Positions 1 through 10,919 of a DNA stretch of 35,287 nucleotides are shown here, one piece after another. The notes below the pieces were generated by a model, which was not told the DNA's origin, ran no database searches, and saw only the letters and a program-made list of their open reading frames with translations. The stretch's first letter is position 1. Each line of letters opens with the position of its first letter. The DNA lies in NCBI GenBank assembly GCA_004335635.1, contig QAXH01003108.1:1-35287 (forward strand), written 5' to 3'. This stretch comes from Chloromonas sp. AAM2 (lineage: Eukaryota; Chlorophyta; Chlorophyceae; Chlamydomonadales; Chlamydomonadaceae). The translations under genes were made by a program, and so were the position numbers.

Positions 1-62
1 TGTGGGTGTGGGTGTGGGTGTGGGTGTGGGTGTGGGTGTGGGTGTGGGTGTGGGTGTGGGTG
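1..62 (+). repeat. (TGTGGG)n microsatellite, about 10 copies
   Basis: A nearly perfect hexamer TGTGGG is repeated from the first base to about 62. It does not match the plant (TTTAGGG) or Chlamydomonas (TTTTAGGG) telomere unit. It lies upstream of the first recognisable MutS2 exon, so it is probably intronic and transcribed with the G-rich strand as sense. Regularly spaced GGG runs could fold as a G-quadruplex. Confidence 0.95.
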
Positions 63-490
63 TCGTGTGAACCGGGGAACAGCACAGGGGATGGTGGTGC
101 AATGGCCAAGGCATGCAGCTGCTGGGCGGGTGGGTGTGCAGGTGGCAGGTGTTGCGCTGGCTGGGCGGGCATCTCTGCCTGACAGCGGTGTGTCTTAGGT
201 ACTCATGCGCTTCTTGATGAGTTCCAAGGTCAGGCGACATGCCTGCACACTTCTTGCTGCAGCACTGTTGCAGCTTTTGGTTTTTGTACAGCCAGTGAGT
301 GAGCCTTACACTGCTAATTATGTAGCCAGCCTTGCGCCTTGCATACCTGTGCTGTACTTGCAAGTCCACGGCCTTTGCAAGTGGCAGTGCAAGAGTGGTC
401 AGGCAGTGAGAGGAGCAAAGGAGGCGTTTCTGTCGTCCTCTACCTGCTTTTCAACGTCTCCTCCTGTCACCATCTGTCCCCTCTGTGCAG

Positions 491-3400
491 AAGTGTTAGC
501 AGGCAACGTGACCGCTGCGGGGCTGCGCAAGGCTGGCGGCGGAGGGCGGGCCAACGGGCTCAGTAAGCGCAGGGAGGGGCTGCTCAGGGCGTACGGGCTG
601 GACCAGGCGCCCACCAGACAGCGGGCAGCCAATGCAGCTGTCCAGGACATGATTGTGAGTGCAGGACATGAGTGTGAGTGCAGGACATGAGTGTGAGTGC
701 AGGACATGAGTGTGAGTGCAGGACATGAGTGTGAGTGCAGGACATGAGTGTGAGTGCAGGACAGGAGTGTGAGTGCAGGACAGGAGTGTGAGTGCAGGAC
801 AGGAGTGTGAGTGCAGGAGGCACCGAAGGGTGGTATGCCTGAAGGTGCTGTGTGCGTTGCTACGCAATCAAACTGTCTAGAGCCAGGGAGGAGCCAGGCA
901 GGGGCCAGGAGGCAGTGGAGGGTGGTATCACTGCACGTCCCTTGTGTAATGATGCCAAACAAGACTGTTGACAACAGGTTGAAAGCACATGTGCAGTCAG
1001 TTCAGTCCTGCCAGTTCAGAATTACTCAGTCCGTTCAATCACACCATCATTTGAACTCGTCCCAAGTCTTCTGATCCTATCGTTGTGAATATTCAAACTC
1101 AGGAAGATACAGATGTAGGTAGCTAGGAATGTGCTCGCGCGCGCTTCTCCTACAACCTGTTGTACCCACCATCTGGCATATCCACCCCATTGCCTTGACT
1201 CACTGTCAGGATTGTGCCAAAGCGTATTGAAGCCCTGTCTTATACGTACTCAATACGTGTCATGCATTGATACGGATACGCTTCGGCACAACCCTACTCA
1301 CTATTTTCCCGCTGTTCGCCTTTCCCTTTCCCTGTTACATTGACATGGTGTTGTTGAGTGGCATATCGTTGCAATTCCATAGTCGCACTGGAGTTGCACA
1401 GCACTCCCCTGCCTTGAGTCACGGTTGTCCTCTCCCCTGCCCTTCATTTCAGGAATCCTTAAAGGCCCTACGCCCCCCTGTGGCCCTGGATCTCGCCATC
1501 AAGCCACAGACATCAGTGGTGGTCGTCACAGGTGACCATGATGGGAGCAGTGCCTTGAGTGTGCGTATGCGTTGGGACCCGAGAGGTGCATGGCACTGCA
1601 GCTGGTCACTGGTTATGCCACAGCTACTTGTGCAGGGCTGCCCAGACAGGTGGAGTCATGGGCAGGCTGTGCTGGCGCTGCAAGGCAATCAATTTGATGA
1701 CTGGATGATTACTTGCATGCTTGGGATACTAGTGGATTTGACAAACTGAAATGGTTTGGTAATTGCACAGTACTGCCTGGATGGTCATTTTTTTTGGATC
1801 AGGAAGGCCAGCTTGACTGCATGGCTGAGTACCTGGCATGCAGGTCCCAACACTGGTGGTAAGACCGCGACCATGAAGGCCCTGGGTCTGAGCGTGCTCA
1901 TGGCCCGCTGCGGCCTGGCGCTCCCGGCGGAGCAACCAGCCCTCCTGCCTGCGTTCAGCAGTGTGCTTGCGGATATAGGCGACGAGCAGTCGCTTACGGC
2001 AAACCTGTCTACGTTCAGTGGCCACTTGGCACGCATACAGGTGTGATGGGGTTGGAAAGTGTGATGGCAGTTAGAGGTGTGATGGCAGTTAGAGGTGTGA
2101 TGGCAGTTAGAGGTGTGAGGGTCAAAGCCAAGGAAGTGAGAGGTGCCCAGTTGTTAGAACTGCAATGCAATGCAGATGCAGTGCTGAGCAACTGATGATG
2201 GGCAGAAAACCTGACGTATGATAAGGCCGCCCGCGTGTCATGACCTGTGTGTGTCGTTGAACAACAGCAGCTGTAGATTTGAACAAAAAAACCCACACAG
2301 CAACAGACAGGGGCCTCTGACCCTTTGTAGCAAGCTCTTGCAAAGTATCTCATGCTGCACGGTGTGCACGTGTCTCAGGCCATTGAAGGGAGTGGCAAAT
2401 TCCAATTTGGCTCAATACACCTGATGCCGACTTGAGCACGTATGATGGGCAGGGAACTTGACACATGGCAACGCCGCCTGCATGCCATGCCCGTGTGCAT
2501 GTGTGTCGTGCATGCAGGCCTTGCGTGCGGAGGCTGACGGCCGCTCGCTGATCTTGTTGGACGAGCTGGGCACAGGCACTGACCCTGTGGAGGGGGCGGC
2601 ACTCGGGGTGGCCATACTCAGAAAGATGGTGGAAGGTGCAAGCGGGGGGCGGCCTGGGGTATGCACGTGACTGGGTGTGACCTTGTTGACATGCAGGCTG
2701 TCAGTCATGTGCGTGCGTGCATGCATGTGCACGGGGCAATCGAGACTGGCGATGGAACTTGTGCGCTTTATGGCATTCACACACGGTTGCTGCCTGCCAC
2801 CTGTACTGAGGATGCGGTTGGATCATACGCAGCGGTTGCACCAGGTTGTCTCCTGCCGCATTTGAAGACGTGCAACAAGGCTGGATGGACCACAGACATG
2901 TGGCGTACATGTGCTGTTTGGCCCCTGTGCAGGCGGGCTGGGTGGCGGCGCCCTGACAATCGCCACCACACATCACTCCATCATGACGGGACTCAAGTTT
3001 GATGACCCACAGGTCAGGGGCTGCGGGAGCGGGGCAAGGCAGGGAAAAAGCGGCCCAGGGGTGGGCAGGTAAAAAGCGGCCCAGGGGTGGGCAGGGAACA
3101 AAGGGGCCAAGGGGTGGGCAGGAGGAAGGGGTGCAGAGGTGGGAGGGAAGGAAAGGGGGGGCGCAGTAAAGAAGGGGGCAGGATTGGGCACGTGCGTCTT
3201 AAAGGGTTTTCACAGCTATGCGGAGCTAGTGCGCTGGTGCCTGCACCCGGTGGACGATTCACCACCGCATCGGGACCAGTTTCCTCCGCCTGGAACGGCT
3301 GGCGGAGGAGGTTTAAGATGCTAGCGTACCGGGAAAGAGGAGAGGCAGGCAAAGAAGACGTAGGACACGGAGCAAGACTAAAGGGAAATAAGAAAATAGC

Positions 3401-6400
3401 AAGCAAGGCAAGCCCTCCTGCTGTGGATTGAAGCCTTCCTGGTTTGGGTCCAGAAAGCACGAAGGAGGGCAGAACATGCAGTGGAGCACTGAGATCGTTA
3501 GGATTTGTAGTGGCGCACACGGTCTGGAGCACCGAAATGATGGGTGTGCGGGGCCAGGAACTCAGACGGCAGCTGCATCACCTTCTGCTCACATGGTCTG
3601 TTTCTGCCTTGCAGGAGCGCTTTGAGAACGCCAGTGTTGAGTTCGACAGCGTTGCCCTGGCGCCTACATACCGGCTGCTGTGGGGCATTCCGGGCAAGTC
3701 CAACGCACTCAACATCGCAGCTAGGTAAGCAATGTTAAGCGCATGGGTCAAGTGCATGGGTGCATGAAGTGCTCGCTTCACTGTTTCCACATAAGAACGG
3801 AGGGGAGGGGGGTGGGCGCTTTACGTATGGTTCACTGCATGGGCGGGTGCAGAAATACAGTTCTTATGCTAGCTAGGCACGATGAGGATGTTGGTGTTGG
3901 GCTGCTGGGCTGGCTCAAGCTATAGTTTGTACCAGGGAGTGATACGACTGCTTGTAAGGAGTTGGAGAGCTGCCGGACGATAGCTGGCAAAGTTGTCCGG
4001 GCAATCCTTGAGGGAACAGGATATCAGATGATGGACAAACTGCGATGATCTGCATCCCTTTCCACACGCACTTATCCCCACCTGTTTTTCCTGTCATCTT
4101 CAAGCGTTGACCCCTTGTGATAATCAATCCATCAATCCTGTGGCCTGCACATGGACAGCAGTTCTTTACTCTGGTTGACTGCTGTGCCTCTCATGGACCC
4201 ATCACTGCTCACAGGCTGGGTCTGGACCCTGATGTGGTTGAGGCGGCCCGGGGCCGGCTGGACAGCTCCGTTGCCTCTGCGGACGCCACCATCAGTCAGC
4301 TCGAGGAGCTGAGGGCACAGATGCAGGGGGAGGAGACTGCAAGGTAGCAGCACAGTAGGGTTGGATGTATCAAACGCGTATGTATGTACCACTTCAACAA
4401 ATCACACTGAATACGCTTTTGTCAAATATGCCGCAATCAAGACAGGCACTTAATTATGTCGATGTGACAGGCACTTTTGGATAGATGGTGTTATGATAGG
4501 CCTGGCAGGGAATGAAGGGCGGAGGGGGGGGCGCACTGGCCCAGATGCAGACGTGCTGTGAGACAGGGCGGCAACCACTGACTGATACCCGGCACAGTTA
4601 GTGATGAACAATTAACAGTTGCGAGTGGTAGCAGGACTGGCAGTGTCTGGCAAGGAGCTGGACATCATGCCCATCAGCACGTTTGCGATCCGGCAGCCGA
4701 TGCTTAAAGCTCGCTGTTGGTTTCTCCTGTGTGTGTTCAGTTGGGCGGTTGAGCAGGAGGTTTCTGGTCTGAGCAGCGCCATGACTGCGCTCAAGGAGGA
4801 TGTGGAGCGCTTACAGCAGCAGCTGGCCGAGGCCAAAGATCAGGTGGGGGGGGGGAAGGTTGATGGAGGTCAGGGGCAAACCCTTGTGTAAGCAGCAGGT
4901 GTTGAGGGCGTGGGGGCAGGGGCCGCAGGAGGGTTTTTGGTAGGCAAGGAAGACTGCCCCACCAGGCAGGGCATGGGGCAGGGCATACACGTTGCAATGA
5001 GGCAAGGCCCACGCTGGGCTCAGGCCAGGGTGTTGCTCAAAAGCCTCTGACTGGTTGTCTGGGTTGCGCAGTTTGGCATGAACACAGAGGCAGATGCATG
5101 CGGTATGTGTATACACATACGCATGCATGCCATGGGCAGCTACAGCCCTGGCCGCCTGCACTGCAAAGATGCCGGCCTCCTGCTGCGAACCTCATAACTC
5201 TTATCCAGCTAATCCAGAGGCCTGCTGACTGCCGTTCGCTTGTTTTGCATGTGCAAGTAAGAATGCAGGCCGGTGAGCTAGTGTGTCTGTTGTTGCCACA
5301 CAGGCCCTCTTTGATGTGTGGCTGGCGGGTGAACAGCGGCTCAAGCGGCTCAGGGAGAGCAAGAGGGCCAAGGGGGTGCCTCTGCCTGCCACCACCGCCC
5401 CCTCTACCCTCCCCACCGCTAGTGCTACCGGCAGTGCGCAACAGGACAAGAAGAAGCCTGGAGAGTTGGTGCAGGTAGGTGGCAAGGCATCAGACTGACT
5501 ACTGCTCAACTGGAAATGCATGGGAATGACGATTCAAAGTTCACCTTTCAGGCAAGCCCGGGTGTTGCTGAAATGCTGATCAAAGTTGAGGTCTTCCGCG
5601 GGGTTGCAGCAGCAGACCTTTCCAATACGCACGCTTTTTAACGGCCCTCTTAGGGCAGCAGATCCCTCTTCGGACCTTCATGCCGTTACCCAGGCGACGT
5701 GTGTTTTTTTCCTGCCTGCAGGAGATGGCCAAATTGGCAGAACAGATCACGGGGCGTGTGCGACAGCAGCAGGCGGAGCGGCGGCGGGCTGGCCAGCCAC
5801 AGGAGCCCGGAGGCGGTGAGGCAGGTGCATCTGGTGCCTCAGCAGGGCCTGGCCCTGTGGCCCCATTGAGGGGGGGAGTGACCCTGGAGGATTTGATGGA
5901 CGCGCGTGTGGAGGTGGCGGACCTCCTAGATGACCTTAACAAGATGAACACGGCACGCATAGAGCAGGTGATGGGACGGCTGGAGGGGCGCTGGTCCGCG
6001 TGTGGTCGCTGCATGCCTATGGGTTCCTCTGGACGGTTATGTGTTTGTCATGTGTTTTTTCATCATTTTGTTTGGGCCACACCTTTGTCTGGCCTGCAGG
6101 AATGCGATGGGTTACTGTGCCTAAGCAGCCACGTGGGCTCGATGAAGCCAGGCTACGAAGTTATGGGCAGTATCGTCTTTAATCCTTCACTGTCACTGTG
6201 CATAAGCCTTCCACTCCAGCCCTCCTGTGACTCATACCTGTGACTCATACCTGCCACATACCTGTGTCTCATACCTGCCACACACCTGCGGATTCATTTC
6301 ACAGGCGCGCGCTGAGGAGGAGGGCTATCACAAGGCGTTGGAGTCCTTTGAGGTCCTGGCAGCCCAGGCCGCGGCCATACAGGCACGACAGGCGGAGCAG

Positions 6401-7093
6401 CAGCGGCAGCAGGAGCAGCAGCGGCAGCAGGAGCAGCAGGCCATGGTCGCAGGGCAGCAAGGGCAGCAAGAGGAAGAAGACACAGAATATGACGAGCTTT
6501 TCCAGCAGTTTGAACAAGCCGCGGAACGGCGAGCAGCACCCTCACCCATGCCTAGTGCGGATTTGGCCGGTGGCAGTTCATCAATCAGCAATCAAGGGGT
6601 GGGAGAGCGAAGCGGTGGTAGTGCAGAGACAGCTACGGGGCAGGTTAAAAGGCATCTGGGGAGTGCCAGTCAACAATGGCGGGGTGAGGATGATGGGGAA
6701 GGGGTGTTAGATGAATTGGAGCTCCTCATCAGCAGGTTTGAGTCCGGGGCACGCTCGCAGCACTCATCCAGCATGCAGGCACAGCACACCACACCGGTGC
6801 AGGGCAGCAATAAGCAGCCAGGAATGCGTACGAGTGATCCGTCTCGCAACGGCGAATCGGGTCAGGCCGGCAAAGGGCTCAAACTTGCGGACGGTGCAAA
6901 TGATCCTGATGTGACTTCAGCCGCCTTGAATGGAACGGATGGGTATGGAGAAGAGGAGCTTGATTTAGAGGCGCTCATAGCGCAGCTGGAGGATGCCCCT
7001 GCTATGCGGCAGGAGTGGTCAGCCACAGCGCAGAAGCAGTCTACAGGGACTGGCAGAGGGGGTCGGAGGCGGAGGGGCCCAAGGCGAGAGTGA
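491..7093 (+). CDS. MutS2-family DNA mismatch-repair-like ATPase, 3' portion, no Smr domain
   Basis: Eleven exons join in consistent phase: 491-654, 1453-1531, 1844-2040, 2518-2635, 2933-3012, 3615-3724, 4215-4343, 4741-4843, 5304-5474, 5722-5967, 6305-7093 (TGA), giving about 727 residues; the N-terminus lies left of the window. Seen: Walker A GPNTGGKT (exon 3), Walker [15 protein letters not shown] (exon 4), ATTHHS (exon 5), then [16 protein letters not shown] (exon 6), a block characteristic of MutS2 rather than MSH proteins. Exons 8-11 encode charged coiled-coil ([26 protein letters not shown]), a Gln-rich stretch and an acidic tail. Family knowledge: MutS2 dimers bind branched DNA, suppress recombination or rescue ribosomes, and in plants are mostly organelle-directed. 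The C-terminal Smr nuclease domain usual for MutS2 is not visible. I attach exons 9-11 because every junction is phase 0 and no stop or start intervenes; that they belong to a second gene is possible but less likely. Confidence 0.9.
655..815 (+). repeat. 19-bp minisatellite starting at a MutS2 5' splice site
   Basis: GTGAGTGCAGG occurs nine times at exact 19-base spacing (655, 674, 693, 712, 731, 750, 769, 788, 807). The unit is GTGAGTGCAGGACATGAGT; the last copies read GACAGGAGT. The first copy is the donor of the intron after exon 491-654, and the final bases of that exon (CAGGACATGATT) resemble the unit, so the array seems to be an expansion of the exon-intron boundary. Confidence 0.93.
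2041..2116 (+). repeat. 18-bp intronic minisatellite next to a MutS2 donor site
   Basis: The unit TGTGATGGCAGTTAGAGG is present about three times, preceded by a degenerate copy that starts at the donor GTGTGATG following the Walker A exon. It is intronic and lies between exons ending at 2040 and starting at 2518. Confidence 0.85.
3040..3121 (+). repeat. 26-bp G-rich intronic minisatellite in MutS2
   Basis: Two near-identical copies of AAAAAGCGGCCCAGGGGTGG plus GCAGGT/GCAGGG and a third diverged copy lie about 30 bases inside the intron that follows the ATTHH exon (ends 3012). The strand is strongly purine-rich. Confidence 0.8.
6224..6291 (+). repeat. Degenerate 11-13 bp tandem repeat before the last MutS2 exon
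   Basis: Five imperfect units of the type TGTGACTCATACC / TGCCACATACC precede the acceptor TTTCACAG at 6304. This pyrimidine/CA-rich array serves as the upstream context of the final 3' splice site. Confidence 0.7.
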
Positions 7094-7357
7094 GGCGAGC
7101 TTTGCATATATGCCAGCATATCGGGTCATGCCGACACATGTATGTTCGTGTAGCTGTAGGCTAGCTGAGTCGCGCAGACACACATGACTGAGTGGTAAAA
7201 GTGATAGTTTGAGGGCCAGGCATGTTGAGGGGCTGCCAGCAGTGCTGAGCTTTGACTGGCTTGACTATCTTCCTTTGAATTTATTCATGACGAATCGAAC
7301 TGCACTTGATGAACTGATTTTGAGCCGTTTGTGTATGCGCATTTTTTTAAGCTTGTC

Positions 7358-7362
7358 TGTAA
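7358..7362 (+). terminator. Candidate chlorophyte poly(A) signal TGTAA for the MutS2 gene
   Basis: TGTAA, the usual polyadenylation signal of green algae, occurs 265 bases after the MutS2 stop codon. I saw no earlier copy downstream of the stop. Assignment rests on position and motif only. Confidence 0.35.
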
Positions 7363-10300
7363 TCATCCAGCAAAAGCAAGCAGTCTGGCTGGTTAGCTTT
7401 GGCCCTGGCTTAGATGGCATGCGATTCACTCACACGGTAAGCATTGGTCACCTCATGTCGCAATCCCTTCCCGCAGAAGCTGTAGTGACTGAGCATGTGC
7501 CAGCCTCGATCGAGAGGACTGCCATGCCTTTCTTGACTGAATGCATCTCATTGCGCGAATTCCCAGCATCATCGAGAATGAATCAGTGATCACCACCATA
7601 TGCATCCCTCCTCGTTGACACAGCGATGGCGCAAAGTCGCGAGCTACCAAAACAACAGGCATTGGTCATGTGAAGGGCAACCCTTGTCACCCTTGCCTTC
7701 TTGATCCTTTCTCTATGCCAGGCCTGCAAAGGCTCCATCGCACTGCGGGCAACATCAGCCCAGTATTGCCATTCCATGCTTCTCCTGAGCCATCGCTATC
7801 TGTCAATCACTGGGTTCATAAGTGTGGGCGAGTGGGTCGGGCCGGCTGGGTGGGTTGTGTCAATGACACTCTGAGAAAAGAGAAATGGGGTGTTTAGAGA
7901 TGAGCGCAGGGCAAGCACACCGAGTGATAAGCAGTGCAGAGCTCTTGACAGAGAGGCCAGCGCCTGACCAATTCCATTGCATGAGTTCATTACAGGCGCT
8001 GGCTGGCGGCAGGACCACTCGGAAGTCGTTTGATCACGTGTTCTGTACGTTCAGCTTACCATTCCTGGTCCCCTGCTGCTCACCAAACGAACTGACTTAA
8101 GCCCTTGCATTCGAGGAAGCGTGGGTGCTCATTGTCCAAAGCTTTTCTACAGACATGCAGCAATAAGGCATTGTGGAGTCTGGCTGGTCAGCTGACTTGC
8201 TGATTTTATGCTGCCAAACTTTGCAGACAAGGTGCCCAGCAAACAACCGCAGGCAGCAAAGCATGGCCAGAGCTTATCAGTCAAGCAGACAATATGTAGT
8301 GCACAAAAATCAGTGTAGGAACTAGATTAGCATGGGCTTGTTGCCACGGTTGTAAACAGGGTATTGTGACGTCAGACGTCATTTGTGGAGTGATTGAGCA
8401 TGTGCCGGCCTCGTTTGAGACGAGCACCAGGCAGTGCAGCCGGGACAGACCTTGCTAGGCTGAGTGCACGGCTGCACCGCAGGTTGAAACGCTTTGGGAG
8501 TCATACTGATTTGGGGGTTGCTGTGGGGCAGAGAAGGCCAGAAAGCTGGTGTGCATGCGGGGGACAGGTTGATGCCTTGCACTTGGGCGGAGGACATCAC
8601 TTCAGCCCCGCAGAGGGACCATTTGCATCGCTAGCACTATCCGGAAGGCTGGAGTTTCAACAGGGCGAACCCTGTTGCCATTGGCACCGCCGGCAGAGCT
8701 CAGCCCCATGCAACGCTGGCACAGCGGGACATCGCGGGTTTAAGTAACCCCATGCCGAGGACAAGCGAGGTGCGGCGATGGTGGGTTTGAGGCATGAGTG
8801 GTACCAGCCCATTTGCCGGCAGCTCGGCTGCTTGCTCGCCGAGGCAGCGCAACCACCGTGAATGGCAAAGTGCGCGAGAGCAGGCGGGGAGAGCATCCAA
8901 GGCCCGACAATCAGCAGATTTCAACCGACACACAGGGCAATGGCCTGAAGATTGCTCTCCGACAACCAGGCTTTGGTATCGCGCGCGAGAAAGATAGTCA
9001 TACTTTAATTTGTATGTGGAGTCCAGCGAGGTCCAATGTGGAAATACCCAAAAACAAACTAACGATGTTCAAATGACGTCGGCGAGGCTTGTTTGCACGG
9101 TCCAGCTACTAAGCGAACCACAGCAAGCAACAGTTGACCGCCTCGTGAATGGTCCAAACTGCATTGTGAGCATTGCAAGCCTGTCCAAGGTAGCAGCAAG
9201 AAAGTACCCTGCCTGTAACCGCAGATTTGTTGGGCTGCAGCCATGAGAAAGGACTAAACTGATTGCAGGCTAAAATGATCCTGCCAATGCCTGCTGTCTG
9301 TGGCTCGCCTGTATAGATGTGACGCGCAGCCAGGTGGCCAGCTCAAACGCACAGCACTACAGAGGCAAACCGGCACTTGTACACAAGTCCACGGTTTGTA
9401 CCACGTCATTACATGCAGAAAGTCACCAGCCAGCTTGTCAGGTCGCCCAGCTTGCCTTACTGATGACGGGCAGGACCAATTCACGTGTGCCTCCATGCCC
9501 TGTTGTCTGGCCGGCTAGCGATGGCGTCTCTCTGGCGAGCCATGCTGGTGTGTCATCAATGTGCGTTGGAGGTGCGACCTGATGCCAGGAGCCAAAAACT
9601 CACCTTGAAATGCGATTAGTGCTCGCCAGGCACGTTGCATGTGGGCTTGCGTGTGGGTGAACATGCACATCATCCTCACAGTGCACATTTACAAACCATG
9701 AGGGCATGCTTAGAATAACATGCCATCGCAGTAGACACAAGCGGAGTATTGATGATGACCAAGGTTGATACTCATCACATGTGCACTTGGCTGCTGGCTC
9801 ATGCACACAACTAATGATGTATAGATGGTATGAAGTTGATTACAAGTCTCAAGTGCGCTACAATGCCATAGCTTCAACACCAGCTGCTTGGCGAAACAAA
9901 GCGCGCATGTTAAAGCAAGTTGGCCCTTGATAGGCTGTATGCCAGGAGGTGGTAAGGACAACTGTCGATTGAAGTGCTCTGGACAGGCCAAAGTGGCTTA
10001 CGAACTAGCCAGCTGCTCGCGGACGGCAACATACGAATCCTTCTATTGTCTGACCAATACTCTTGCGACAGAATTCTTCTCTGCTGGCCATGCGTGAAAT
10101 GCAGGGTGGCAAGTCAAGGGAAACCCTGCAGCCCAAACTGCCATACTGGATTTGGGTCTGTGGCTCACGCTGGAGGTGAATACTGCGGTAAAACAACGAA
10201 CGTCTGCAAAACAACTGCACAGTGTCAGCTTTCCACTGACTACAGTATCCAACAGAGAGCAACCCAACCAGATTCCAATTCATCCGACCAGATTCCATTT

Positions 10301-10372
10301 ACTCTGCTTCAAGTTGGGCAATGACTTGGACATGGCCATGATTGCTATGGACACAATGTTGGTGGTTAACAG

Positions 10373-10406
10373 ACCCATCATGGACCCATCATGGACCCAT
10401 CATGGG
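10373..10406 (+). repeat. 12-bp tandem repeat, about 3 copies
   Basis: ACCCATCATGG units repeat in tandem (ACCCATCATGGACCCATCAT and on). Intergenic, with no visible role. Confidence 0.85.
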
Positions 10407-10919
10407 GCGCAATTCCTCTTGCAGTTATGTCACTGTATCACTGTATCCAGTGCGCTCAAATGCCTTTCTTCACACGATCAAGTTGAATCAGAAGAGATTG
10501 CGAGGTGGTACAGCCTGGTGGTACACGCGATTGTTCCTGGTGCAGCTCGTTGGCACACACAACCCATGCACACATACTGCAGCTTCACGACCCAGGATCA
10601 CCGCCAAAGCCATTCAGCAGAGCCAGAGTCTGCAGCTGCCGTGCCATTCCTGACTGAATACATCCAAACTCAACCTCCACAGCCGCATAAATCAAGTATC
10701 ACCACCAGTGTGTGCAGCCCTCCCAGTGACTCATGAGAACAGTGCTTTCTGGGCTTTAACTAATGACATGACGCACTACCGCATAGCAGTGATAGATAGT
10801 AGAGCAGCAGGCAGCAATTGTGTTGCAGACAACCCTTGCCATGATTCTGACAACCCTTGCCACCTCATCACATCAGGCAGCATTATCCCAATGCCATTGT
10901 TTGTGCTAACAGCCCATTA

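Larger units (their letters stand above)
7094..10919. other. Intergenic region between two convergent genes; no gene recognised
   Basis: I recognise no conserved protein, tRNA or rRNA in this 3.8-kb stretch. It holds the MutS2 3' UTR, the likely 3' UTR of the minus-strand gene, a TGACGTCA-type palindrome (8367-8381), a 12-bp triplet repeat near 10373 and several short stretches resembling each other (near 7490, 8396 and 10640). Long open frames such as 10152-10736 lack recognisable domains. Confidence 0.6.

Noticed and set aside
655..815. CRISPR-like array of regular repeats
   Set aside because: There are no unique spacers; the units are contiguous tandem copies within a eukaryotic intron.
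399..974. 191-codon minus-strand open frame with repeats of [15 protein letters not shown]
   Set aside because: It is the reverse reading of the 19-bp minisatellite (3 x 19 = 57 bases keeps the frame open) and overlaps the MutS2 exon.
10152..10736. 194-codon plus-strand open frame
   Set aside because: No recognisable domain or splice context, includes a 12-bp tandem repeat, and lies in a stretch that otherwise looks non-coding.
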